Position numbers and translations under genes: made by a program. The notes beneath the pieces were generated by a model, which was not told where the DNA came from, searched no databases, and worked only from the letters and a program-made list of their open reading frames with translations. Shown piece by piece: positions 11,690 through 22,198 of a DNA stretch of 64,000 nt. The number at the start of each line of letters is the position of its first letter. The first letter of the stretch is position 1. The DNA comes from Paracamarosporium sp. OC-R06-R3 (lineage: Eukaryota; Ascomycota; Dothideomycetes; Pleosporales; Didymosphaeriaceae), in assembly GCA_019828545.1 (NCBI GenBank), contig JACVRA010000181.1, positions 372,001 through 436,000 on the forward strand. The letters run 5' to 3'.

Positions 11690-12908
11690 ATGTCGGCCAA
11701 AGCCAGCGGTTCGGACGCCCGACCCAACGGCGACGCAAAACATCGCCAGCACCACGACGGTAGCTCTGGCCGTGCATTCACAGTCGAACAGAAGGCTGCA
11801 GTAATACGGATAAAGAGATGTGCGCCTACGGCCTTTTATGAGATTTTGGGGCTCGAGGAGGTCAAGACTACGTGCAGCGAGGGCGAGATCAAGAAGGCAT
11901 ATCGGAAGCTTAGTTTGTTGACGCATCCGGATAAGAATGGCTATGAGGGTGCGGATGATGCTTTCAAGAGTGCGTTGCAGAGAAGGGTGTGGGCGAAGGA
12001 TATATGCTAATGCGCTGATAGTGGTATCGAGGGCCTTTCAGGTGCTCTCTGACCCGGACAAGAAGGCGAAGTACGACAAGTTTGGCGGCGACCCTGATAG
12101 TCGGTTCGGTGGCGGCCCGCCTGGCGGTGCATCACCCTTCAGCAACTTTGCGCGGTCGCAAGGCGGGGGACGACAGGGCCCCATGTTCGAGGAGGAGATA
12201 TCGCCCGAGGAGATGTTCAGACAGTTCTTCGGTGGGGGAGGGCCGTTTGGTGGTCCCTTCGGTATGTCTGCGCGGTCTCTGGCGCGCTACCAGCGATTGC
12301 AGGCCTTCATGGCTAGAGACAGGATATGGGTTAATGCGTGAACAGGCGGCGGCATCTTCGACACGGGCCCGGGTTTTGTCTTCAACCTTGGAGGCGGACC
12401 TGGGATCCGCGTACACCAGTTCGGCGGCGGCGGACCTCGAAGACGACCAGGTACCGCGCAGCCTGCGGGTTCAGAACAGGCGCCTAGTATCGGCAGCACA
12501 CTGTCCTCGCTCCTCCCTCTTTTCTTCCTCTTCCTTCTTCCCCTCCTCTCCTCTATATTCGGCGGCGACTCTACGCCCAAGGGCCCCAGTATAGTACTCG
12601 ATGGACCGCGCGGCGCACAAACACACAACGTCTACACGGATAACCTCAAAGTGCCCTACTGGGTAAACAAGCGCGATATTGAAGGCCTCAGCAATAAGGA
12701 ACTGAAGAATCTACACAAGCAGGCGGAATCGAAGTTTATACAAGTCACGAATGCGCGGTGCGACACGGAGAAATATAAGCGGAGTCAAAAGGAGCAGGAG
12801 GCGTACGGGTGGTTTGGGCCCGACAAGGACAAGTTGGCGCAGGCGAGGAGTATGCCTATGCCGAATTGTAAGAAGATGAAGGAGATGGGGTTTCAGGTTT
12901 ACTATTAG
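11690..12908 (+). CDS. HLJ1: ER membrane J-protein (Hlj1 / DNAJB12 type, DUF1977)
   Basis: Three exons (11690-11969, 12022-12261, 12346-12908) give 360 residues. An N-terminal polar tail is followed by a J-domain at about residues 45-115, with the HPD motif at 79-81 (LLTHPDKN). A Gly/Phe-rich linker follows, then one membrane segment near residue 222 (LLPLFFLFLLPLLSS), and a C-terminal DUF1977-type domain with PYWVNKRDI and YGWFGPDKDKL. This is the layout of DNAJB12/B14 and yeast Hlj1, tail-region-anchored ER co-chaperones that recruit Hsp70 to the cytosolic face of the ER for ERAD. The first intron uses a GTGCGT donor and splits the codon just before VSRAFQVLSD. Both joins restore the family sequence exactly. 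The symbol is by similarity; the protein may be closer to animal DNAJB12 than to yeast Hlj1. Confidence 0.92.
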
Positions 12909-13478
12909 TGGGCAGCGTTCGTGTTCATTGGCTTAGGCTCTGTTCTTCTTATAATCTTGGGTTGGGTAGGTGGGTGCTTTGGGCTGGAGTGTGTGGAGTG
13001 TGCATCGGGAACGTTGGGTCACGAGGTCGTGGCGATGACGGCGTCTTGGATATGGAGCGCCATTTTGAATGCCGTTGAAGCGTATTTGAATATGTTTACA
13101 TGCATTATTGTGTTGCTTTTGTGGGGTCGCTGTGCGGTGCTTTGCCGTGCTGATTCGTTGGGTATGTTTTCTGTATTGACCTTACCGCATAGCTCGCTGA
13201 ATGGTAATTCCCATTCCATGTATTTCACATATTGTAGTGCAATTACATGGTCTTCTCGATCGCACAACTAAATTTGTTTTCAAAGGTACAGCCTTCAATT
13301 CCTGGCTCCGTTCCGAGTACATTGACCGCGTACTTCAAGATGGGAATTTAGGCAAGTGCAACCGAGCGATATCACGTGTTATCGTTCGAACCTTCCGAGC
13401 TTGCGCTAAGCATCAGCTCATCGAACTTCGACCACAACTTGTTGGCGCAATTCTGCTACAACTCCACACCCAACGACA
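12909..13478. other. Intergenic, no gene seen
   Basis: The 570-bp spacer contains the 3' region of the J-protein gene and the promoter of COA1. Open frames here on either strand lack any family feature and have no good start context. Confidence 0.5.
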
Positions 13479-14199
13479 ATGCCTCCCCCCAGGCTATTGT
13501 CGCCGCTATTGCGCTCTCGACTCCAACCCTCATACCAATGTCTACGTAGAATCCCCGCCATACGACACGCATCCACCACCGAGCAAGCCTCCCCGCCCAC
13601 GGTACCCTGGAAGACACCGCACAGCATAACATCATGGCCACCAGAGCGTCTAATACCGCCGCCCAAAGACGGCGAAATCCTCCTAGAGCGAAAACCTAAC
13701 CGCGACCTACCACCGTGCGTCCCCCCCTCCCATCCACACATGTCCAACAATCTAACACACGCCCAGCGTCCCCCCCTTCATCCACCCCTCTGTCCTCCGC
13801 ACCTTCCCCATCTTCGTAATCTGCATGACCATCGCAACAGTCGTCTTCTTCAACTACCAAAAAACCGAGTCCTCAGTCGTGACCTCCACGCTGTACGCGC
13901 TGCGCACCAACCCCGCCGTGCGCGACGTCCTCGGCGACGAGATATACTTCGCGTCCAAGTATCCGTGGATTAGAGGCGAGATTAATCAGGTGCATGGGAG
14001 GATTGATATCAGGTTTTGGGTTAAGGGGACGAAGAGGGAGGGCGAGGTTAGGTTGAGGTGTAAGCGGAGGGGGAAGAGTGGGTTGTATGTTACGAGGGAG
14101 TGGAGTTTGACGTTGGCGGATGGGGAGAGGCTGGAGTTGTACGATCCGGAGGGGAATGCGATCGATCCTTTTGCGGGGCTGGATCCGGCGGATGAGTAA
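13479..14199 (+). CDS. COA1: Cytochrome c oxidase assembly factor 1 (Coa1)
   Basis: Two exons (13479-13714, 13767-14199) encode 222 residues. The first ~30 residues are rich in Arg, Leu and Ser and lack acids, as in a mitochondrial presequence. A proline-rich stretch with PWKTPHSITSWPPERLIPPP follows, then one membrane segment (FVICMTIATVVFFNY). The C-terminal intermembrane-space domain follows with LYALRTNPAVRDVLGDEI and RGEINQVHGRIDIRFWVKG, which are hallmarks of the Coa1/DUF1783 family. Coa1 associates with Shy1 and Mss51 and helps early maturation of the Cox1 subunit at the inner membrane. The 52-nt intron has a GTGCGT donor and an unusually C-rich body. The length is normal and no disruption is seen. 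Confidence 0.93.
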
Positions 14200-15532
14200 G
14201 GTGGGTGTGTGTGGGGAGGCTCTTGTAGGATAGGATGGGGGTTAGGGTGGTGTGTGGGATGGGTGTGGATATGGGAGAGGAGCAGTGAGAGTATCTTGGG
14301 AATATGCATGTACGTGTATGTATTTGTATATCAATGTACAATATCAGGAAGATCTTGGTCAATGATCTGTTAGTATGACTATCATGCATGTCCCGATCAT
14401 CCACCGCTCATCCCACTCTCGAAAAACTTGTCAGAGCTTTGAAGACGAATTACAACACGATGGCGTCTCGCTTGGAGAAGCATTCGTGTACACAGGATCA
14501 GCTACTTTCCCAAAGGTTGCAGCATGGCCTGGTGCCGGTGCTCAAGAGCGCATTGGACGTGAGCTGTCAGCTGTCATTGTATGTTAAGAGACGTTTCTGA
14601 TAGGAGTGTGGGTCGCGTGTGATGAGGTATGGAAGGTACGGAGGATGTGAGTACAAGCCATGAGTATAATAGTGCCTATGGAAAGAAAAGAGACATATCC
14701 TGTTGGTGTGGGACTAGACACTGTGGAACGTTAGCGTTCCTTGTAATTCGAGGTATACTCAACTCGAGATTTGTTCGTATACACCCCGTTGTATATACAG
14801 CGTTTTGTTCTACCAAAGTCTAGTGCTCTGGCTCTGTGGCCGAGAATGAAGGGATTATAATGGTGAAGGGTGGGTATGTGCGAGCCGTTCCTCCCAAATT
14901 AAGGAGTTATAATTGCAACTTCATTCTAAATCACAAAGAAAGAAAGCAAACTCTTGTTTATCATCATTCTTACTATAGCTTAAAGCTCTCGCACTCTTAT
15001 CTCGACTTTGAGATCATGTGTAACTGACCTGTGTAAAGATGAGTAACCACATGTAGTGTGCCATTTAGAGCGATTGGAAAGGAGGTTGCATGCACCTCGC
15101 CTCACTTTTTCGCTATTCCATATGATTTGCGCTTTGGGTGGTGATGCAGTATTAGCATCTAATCAAACTCGCGGATCATAGTCAATACACACCTACGTTT
15201 TAAGAGGCTGCTGTTTGCCTTGTTGCCTTGTTACGTTGTTCAGCCTCGCCTCGTTTTTCGGCCTCGTTCCACTGTTCAGTCATGTCCTGATAATGATCTA
15301 TTTTGTTTCTAGCAGTGAAATTGAATTTATAAAAACGATTATCCTCATCAAAAAAGCTATTGCACAGACTAATTGGGCTAACCAGATGGAGGATTCCTCG
15401 CGTTCTGGTCAGCTGGGTACGGAAGGGGTATGTGTTTTCAAAATGCCTTTCTCTACCAAACACGCGTGAGACCATATGTGAACAATTTGAGTCGTTTGAG
15501 ATCCAATTACACATCGCCTTTCAGTCTATAGA
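14200..15532. other. Intergenic, start of the gene-poor accessory region
   Basis: No gene is recognised in 1.3 kb. A 70-codon frame at 14388-14600 (plus) begins with ATG and would form a helical, basic polypeptide, but it has no known motif. The rest is mixed-composition DNA between COA1 and the tail end of the NLR relic. Confidence 0.5.
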
Positions 15533-18500
15533 TCAGGTCCACGAATAGATCTGAACATAATGAACAACATCGATAGGACGCAAAATCTTTCCTTTGGCGC
15601 GCCCAAGCTCGGAGAGCAAAGTATTTGCCCGGAGCTGAGCCTTTTGCAAGTCTTCTTCCTCCTCTCGAAGTAGTGTCAAAATGTTGACTATCTCGAACCA
15701 AGCGCGAGTGAGTTCTGCCTTGAATCCTGTCCTTATTTGGTATATTCGGATGACCCTAGTAAGATGTACTCTACAGACGTGCCCCATGATTAGTACTGGT
15801 TCATCATTTGATCGCTGGAAGCCAGCCACGCACCTCGCTTGATCCAAGTTCCCAGCGCGAATGGCGTGTTGTGCCAGGCTGAATGTCACCATTGCAACAC
15901 GAATAGAATTTGGGCCGCGACTAACTTCGAACTGTTCGAGTGCCTGTCGGTGTAGATGCAATGCCTCATCATACCTACCTTGGCTCTGACGCACATTACC
16001 CAGAAACTCTAGAAAGAATCCAGTCCTACAAGGAAATTAGCATTGCATCTAAAATTCCAAAGACGACGCCCGCTTGTGAGAAACAGTGTCGTTTGGTCCG
16101 TACCTCGCTTAGCGATACGGCAGCATCTCTTCACAGAGGGCGCTTGCCTCGTCAAGCTTTGAGGTTTGCCACAGAGCGATGGTTTTTTGGAGCCTAGCAA
16201 AAGCTGATGATTCGAGGTGCTCGTATTCGCCCTCCTGTTGCAAATAGATTGCTATTGTTTTATTGCAATGCTCTATGACTTGATCAAATTGCTTAGTGTA
16301 ACATAATGCTTGAGCTATTTCGTTATGCGCTTGTCCAAGTCGATTTCCAGGATCCTCAGCTTTCTCACAAAGCCGCAAAGATTCGTTGGCATGTATCATT
16401 CCTTTCTGTATGTCCCCAGTGTCGATATAAATCTTGGCTTATACGTGGTGGACCTCAATGAGCCTTATATGATATCGACAGTTCCTTCTGATTCTAGAAT
16501 GCGTTGTGCAAGCTGCTCGAATGGCAAAGCGCCTAGTGTATTACCTCGCTCGAGATAGTACCCTTAGGAATATTAGCTATCAGAATCTAAATCATTCAAA
16601 TGCTATATTTACTAGCCAGCACCTACCAATAGACGACCAAAGTGTTCAACCGTCTCTCCAAAGTCTTTGGTATCGGCTTTATCACAATACTCCCTTACAT
16701 AATTAATATGCGAGAAGACTGGTTCACGTCTGTGCCATCGTTCCGTACTGTAATCGTTGATCCCGAACGGCCATGCTCTGTATAGAATCTTGATGACGTT
16801 CTTGAGTACAAACGATTTGCGCGTGACTTCCATTCGAAATTGTACCGCATCTTGGATAAGATGATGAATAGTCAGAGTTTTGCTAGCACTTTTACGGAGA
16901 AATGAAGATCTGGTGAGCTCTGTCCTTGCAGCTGTGTATGAAGTCAAGGTGGTTGGGAAATGGTCTATATTTGGCCCATCGATACCTGGACGCGGACCAA
17001 ATTTTATCAAGTCTTCGTGGATCTGATCTGGGTCAAACATCGACAAGATATCAAGAAGGCAGGAGGCGTTTGGACTTAGATCATCAAAGGCCCATATAGT
17101 GTATAGTTTTTTTGTCTTGCTTCACTGTCTCTTGGTATAGATCTTGTCGTGCTGAACTCTCCTCGCAAAGCGTTAGAAAGTCTGTGGATGAAAGATCGCG
17201 GCGAATGATGATGTTGGCAATCTAGTTGATGGCCAATGGAGGCCCACCAAGGCGCTCTCCAACAGCCAATGAGGATTTTAAGTCTTCAGCAGTGCTTTGT
17301 ATCCGGTGAGTGACTGTAGCAGTAGAGCAGGATCTTCAGGAGAAAATGGGGCCAGATCGAGGCCGGTTGTCGACGGAACATAGGATTTGGTCTTCGCCAG
17401 TGGATCACGGCCGGTGATAAGAACAGATCCATTTCCAGCGACAGGCCAGTAATCTGTGAGCAGGTCTAACTTGTCTGCGTTGTCCAGGATCAATAGCCAC
17501 TTAGCTGGATTATTATTTTCTTCGAATGCTGCATCCCCGGTACCAAACTTCCTTGTTGGATTCGAGAGCCATTGCAAAACAAACTCTTTGCTTATCGTTT
17601 GGTCGCTAGCTTCGTTTGGACGCTCAAGTCCAAGCTCTACAGATATGCGTGCGAACTCTTGGGCAATCTTGACTGTATCCGCGGCCTGTAATATGAATAT
17701 GGCATCGAAGTTTTCCTGTTGAGTGTAAGCAAACTCGACTGCGATCTGTGTCTTGCCAACACCGCCCATCCTACAAAGCGCGAAAGACTTGAGTGACTGA
17801 TCCTGCGATGTAGCAGACACAGGAAGAAGGGCCTTGTCAAGAAGTCTTAATATGTCTTCACGGCCATAGAAGTCCACGTTTCTGACCTGAGTATCGAAAA
17901 GGTAGCACGGTAGGTGAAGTGACTCTCGATCGTCTGTGATAGAAAGGTGAGCTGTCATAGAGGAAATGTGCTCGAATCCTGAAGAGGTGTTCGATGACCC
18001 CCCTATTGCTTCATTTGATTCGTACTTTCCTCCACTAAAAGGCGCTACTGCACAACATCAGCTTCCATGAAATGCCACCTGATGTTCTAATGCTTACAGT
18101 GAGTGTCTATGATGTCAAATTCCGAGTTTGTACCTTGCCACATTCCATAGCTCTCCGTCTCTATCGCAGAGGAATTGATTCTCTCATCGTTCCTTTGGAA
18201 GTGGTATTCATGACATACCACCAAGTTGAGAAAGTGCCTTAGAACTCAGTGGAGTACGTATCGACTTCTCAGATAGAAATTTCAAGAGTTTTTTGTAAAG
18301 CTCGTCCGCCCTGCTCAGATCGCAGATCGCAGATCGTAAAGTGGTTCGCTTTCGAGGGAACTAAGGATTCTCCCTTGATACCGATTTCTGCAAATGCTTC
18401 ATCGACAAGCTAAGGAAAAGATTCAGAAAGCGACCTCATCTACCAGAATACAACTAGTGGACCTACGATTTCACGTTTGTTTCCGAGAATACTGCCTAAA

Positions 18501-19029
18501 CCTTCGTCGGTAATTCTTCGAATGCCGAGATGATGATAGTATCAAGAGCCAGTTTCTTGAATTGACGAGCTAGATGATATAGAAATGCAACATCACTATT
18601 CACATCCGCAATCTGTCGGTTTGCGAGTCCGGTACACGCTTTCAACAAGGAAGTAAGCCGTTTTTGATCTGGAGGAAGGTGCGGTGAACCTAGAAAGATC
18701 ATCCCTTGGAGTGCGGCCTGGATGTCTCGATGTACTTGCTTGAGTATGTAGCCCCCAAAACCGTGGCAGGTGAAAACGAGAAGCCGCCGCAAGGACTAGA
18801 TTGATGGTAAGGATTCTATCGCTTTCTCCAAGACACGTTTCTGATGCTTACTGAGGGGTTTTCGGCCTCCGTCACAAGTTGTCGTAGAAAGCCCCCTCCC
18901 TCTGCAAGATATCGCTTTCATGAAAATTGTTTGAATGTGCTGTGTACGTAGGAATACTCCAAGATATAGGGGTCCACAACCAACGAGGAAACTAGACCGA
19001 GGAGCCACGCCTCGGATTCGAGCTGCCAT
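15533..19029 (-). pseudogene. Relic of an NLR-type gene: hydrolase-like, NB-ARC, TPR
   Basis: Read from right to left, the minus strand shows three parts. The first is an alpha/beta-hydrolase-like region (about 18800-18300) with TCHGFGGYILK and MIFLGSPHL. The second is an NB-ARC domain (about 17870-16850) with P-loop CRMGGVGKTQIA near 17765, Walker B KWLLILDNAD and a winged-helix-like part. The third is a TPR region (16560-15533) with units such as GRYDEALHLHRQALEQF. Such proteins are fungal intracellular receptors linked to nonself recognition and regulated cell death. The gene is broken. In-frame stops occur at 18793-18795 (TAG), 17222-17224 (TAG) and 16109-16111 (TAA). Frame changes occur near 17283 and near 17115, and a short GATCTGC duplication near 18325 also shifts frame. 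Some introns are still recognisable (for example the one ending near 16561). The N-terminal limit is uncertain. Confidence 0.85.
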
Positions 19030-20523
19030 GTTGGCGGAGGTACAATTGTTGGTACAGATTTACATCATGAATGTAGATGGACCATACGAAGTGTTGTACG
19101 CCTGGTTTGGACTAGGTTCAATCTCAAAGATCCTCCGCAGTTTTCCGGTCGCAATTGGCTCCATTTTCACGAGCAACCCTTTCCGATGTTAGGCAGCCTG
19201 ATAGAGACTTTGCAGTGTCGAAAGGGTATCGGCTGTGTTGAAGGGCTCGAAACATGAATATTGATCATAGAAGGCTGCGTTGAGAATTACTCGTTTCTGC
19301 CGTACAGTGCTCAGAAGCGAGTTTTGCAGGTATTGTTGCTCACGGGCCTCTGTCCCCACGAGAGGGTCGAGCACACTGGGTTCCCCACACTATCGACCAA
19401 TTATCAGTGGTAACTAACAGAGTTCGACCGGTGAGTTGTGCGGGACGTTTCGTGTACGGTCTCGTCATAATAAGGTCGAAGACACAATCGACCCCCTTCG
19501 TGCTTTTTAGCCAATCATCGGCCAACACATCAACGTACATCGATGAATTTTGTATATCGTCCTTTATACCACTTCGCTAACACTAGACTTAACATATGCT
19601 GAGCACACCCTCTATTTGAGTCATCAACATTATCGACCGGTGAACAATGTAGGTGTGGCTTCATCAAGGTTGCCCTGCTAGAGATAAACACCCACAATGA
19701 ACTCCTCACGTAGCAGCACCTGCCTCTTCCGGATTATCGTTATCTGACGAATCTATCTTATTCATTGGTAATCTTGCTGTAGTGTGTCGGCGAAGAGTCA
19801 CATTATCGTGCGTGTTTTAAACCTACGTAAGAGCGGATATTCGGACTGAGGCAGAAGCGGAGATGAAACATAACAGCCTGACCACAACAGAACATCTGTC
19901 AAAGCGGAGCGCAATTCTTCTCAAATCTACGAAATGGTACGTTACCCATGTGTCGATCTTGGACTCATTCTCGGAAAGCTGAAATCTCTTGTAACTAAAG
20001 ACTCTGAACAATTCTGTCAAAGAAAACAAAGCGCAGCCATGGAAGGCAAACTAGCCCCCGAGCGGAGATGTGGCATCGGCTATTACTAGAAAGGCGGGCA
20101 TGGGAGGCGATACCGGGGCCACCCCAAGGTCCACGAAATCAGCCACTGGACAAGAGATTTGGAGATTTGATAACCCAGCTAGCCTCAAAGATCCTGTGGG
20201 CGAGAGGTAATCATCTGATGTCAAAGCTGAAGTGGAGAAAAAGACGGACGAGTGAGCTCACGCTCTGTTTGTACTAGGAGCAGAAACTGTTTGAATCGTC
20301 AACAGGACTGTCGCTAATGTTTTCCTATTCACGGTCTGAAATTTAGTTTTGTGCAGAATTTTCGAATATGAATATCATTGAGAATAAACACTATCAACCA
20401 TGTGATGCGTTGGTATTGAGGGCGTGAATGACGAAGCTCCCTAACGAACGACAGACAGGTCATTCTCGGGTAGTGAAAAATCCATGGTCGCATTGAGCTA
20501 AATCATCCTTGATTACCTCGTGT
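19030..20523. other. Unassigned DNA between two relics
   Basis: Short minus-strand frames occur at 19189-19374 and 19340-19540 and could be remnants of an upstream exon or another decayed gene; I cannot assign them. The plus-strand frame at 20068-20277 has no features. Nothing else is recognised. Confidence 0.4.
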
Positions 20524-21522
20524 TCAGTACACAACAAAAGCGCGAAACTCAATACTTTCTCTGGGCATCTCATCTACCGGGCATGTCGGATCGAGAAAGG
20601 CACAATGTGGAACTGTGGCTGTTAGTGAATATGAAAAGATCACAAAAGCGTTATTACCTAGGGCCAGTGATCCGGAATCTCCTACGTTAAAATTAGGAGT
20701 TCGGAAACTTTCTGTTCCGAGACATAGAACCATTGTTGGTTAGGGTTGTGTTGGACTGAATAGCCTTCGATCACCCCTTCTGGGAAGACTGTGTCCATTG
20801 CCAGGAGATCACTAGCTGGATTCACGGAGCTAGCATCGCATACAGCCAATGGGAAATCTTTTAGTGGCCCTTTCAAAGGCTTCCAGATACTACACCTGTA
20901 AGATAATTGCGGTGTCATGCTGATTCGAGACGTACTTCACTGCTCCGATGTGTACGTCAGACGGTACGTTGACTCCCAGCTCTGCCAGGATATTATAGAT
21001 CTGGTCGAGACTATGATCTTCGCACGTTAGAGTTGGTTTTGCGAGGTACACATGTGGCCCCACCAATATGAGCGTTGGATATTGGCTGTTCGTATTTGGA
21101 AGGCCCAGGAACGGTCGGATCCTCAGGATTTCTTGAACGAATCTATTGTTTCTTAGCGATGGTACACTATGGATGAGCAGAGCGTCTTTACCACTGTTTC
21201 GTGGAAATACACACCTCGAGCACCGAGGAGTTTGATCAGCGTGTGACGGATTTCTTCTGCATATACCCCCTTCACCTGATCCCGATCAAAGAAGTCTTCG
21301 TAACGAAGCTTACTTTGCATGTCGGCGATGATGAAGCCTTCTTTCTCGAGCGAAAGTGATTTTCAAAGGCCTTGCATCATTAATGGAAACACTGACATCT
21401 TCGTGAACAATGTTTGTAAATGGAGTATCCGAATTCGTATCTGTGTAGCCCATTTCGTACGGCTTTTCGTGATCGTACAGGGGTAGTCTTTCAGTAAACC
21501 TTAATTTTGTGGAGAGAACCAT
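20524..21522 (-). pseudogene. Relic of a CmcJ/NvfI-family oxygenase (GA4 desaturase-like)
   Basis: The N-terminus (ATG at 21522) reads through KLRFTERLPLYDHEKPYEM and NIVHEDVSVSINDARPL. After a frameshift near 21345 the chain continues as GFIIADMQSKLRYEDFFD and EEIRHTLIKLLGARG. After an intron ending near 20898 it gives IWKPLKGPLKDFPLAVCD, then QWFYVSEQKVSELLIL. A second frameshift at about 20685 is needed to reach GDSGSLAL. A last intron leads to VPHCAFLDP and PRESIEFRAFV, which closes the family. The order and spacing match fungal CmcJ/NvfI proteins, oxygenase-like enzymes common in secondary-metabolite clusters. Two frame changes mean no full protein can be made, so I call it a pseudogene. 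No other biosynthetic gene lies nearby. Family recognition is from memory of conserved blocks. Confidence 0.75.
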
Positions 21523-21664
21523 TGCGAAGCTGTGAATCTTCTATCGAGAAAGTTGGTATATAGATAATAGGCCGACTGTGCGTTAAACGGACGGCTGGCG
21601 CAAGTCGCGCTGTTAAACTCAGCCTGGGAGTTTTTAGGGGGTTTTAGTTGATCCTTGGTTGGTG

Positions 21665-21895
21665 TACCGCATAATCTCATATAATAGACTTATGCTAGGC
21701 TCAAAAGAGAAGTTCAAAGCTGTACAGTGATTGGATAGATCTCTATATAAGTGGAGGAAGAAGCTATGTCCACTACTTTACTTGCTCTGGATTATCACGT
21801 GCTACCCACTTATATAGTGGAACTCAGCATCTGATTGGAGGACCAGACTTCTCTTTTGAGCCTAGCATAAGTCTTTTATTTGAGATCATGCGGTA
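21665..21895. mobile_element. MITE-like element with 49-bp terminal inverted repeats
   Basis: The arms at 21665-21713 and 21847-21895 are inverted copies that differ at 3 of 49 positions. Both begin TACCGCAT and share AGACTTATGCTAGGCTCAAA inward. The spacer is about 133 bp and contains partly symmetric TATATAAGTGG motifs. The outermost TA on each side could be a TA target-site duplication, as produced by Tc1/mariner transposases, but this is inference because TA also belongs to the arms. There is no coding capacity. It lies between the oxygenase relic and the peptidase relic. Confidence 0.85.
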
Positions 21896-22198
21896 CTTCC
21901 ACACAATCTAAATTGAGGCTTTGGGAGGGGACGTGTCAGCAGGCAGCCAGAATATTGGCGTCAGTTGCCTCATCTTCGTAGGTTGGATATTGATTGGTCT
22001 TTCGATCTGCTGCAACCGGACGATAAGGCGCCGTGCGGTAAACCACGCCTGAAACGATAAGAAAATAGGTGAGTAAGGCAACCAGGCTTTCAGCCTCGCG
22101 ACACAGCCTGATACCTTGCATTGGCCCCGCTGCCTGCGGGAATTTTCTTCCCTATGCCTACTCACGAAATCGCGAACTGAAATCTACCATTCGAAGTT

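Noticed and set aside
13201..13629. 142-codon plus-strand frame over the start of COA1
   Set aside because: Overlaps the COA1 presequence exon in another frame and has no features.
18300..18340. Repeated GATCGCA units as a possible regulatory repeat
   Set aside because: They fall inside the hydrolase-like part of the NLR relic and are best explained as a small frame-shifting duplication.
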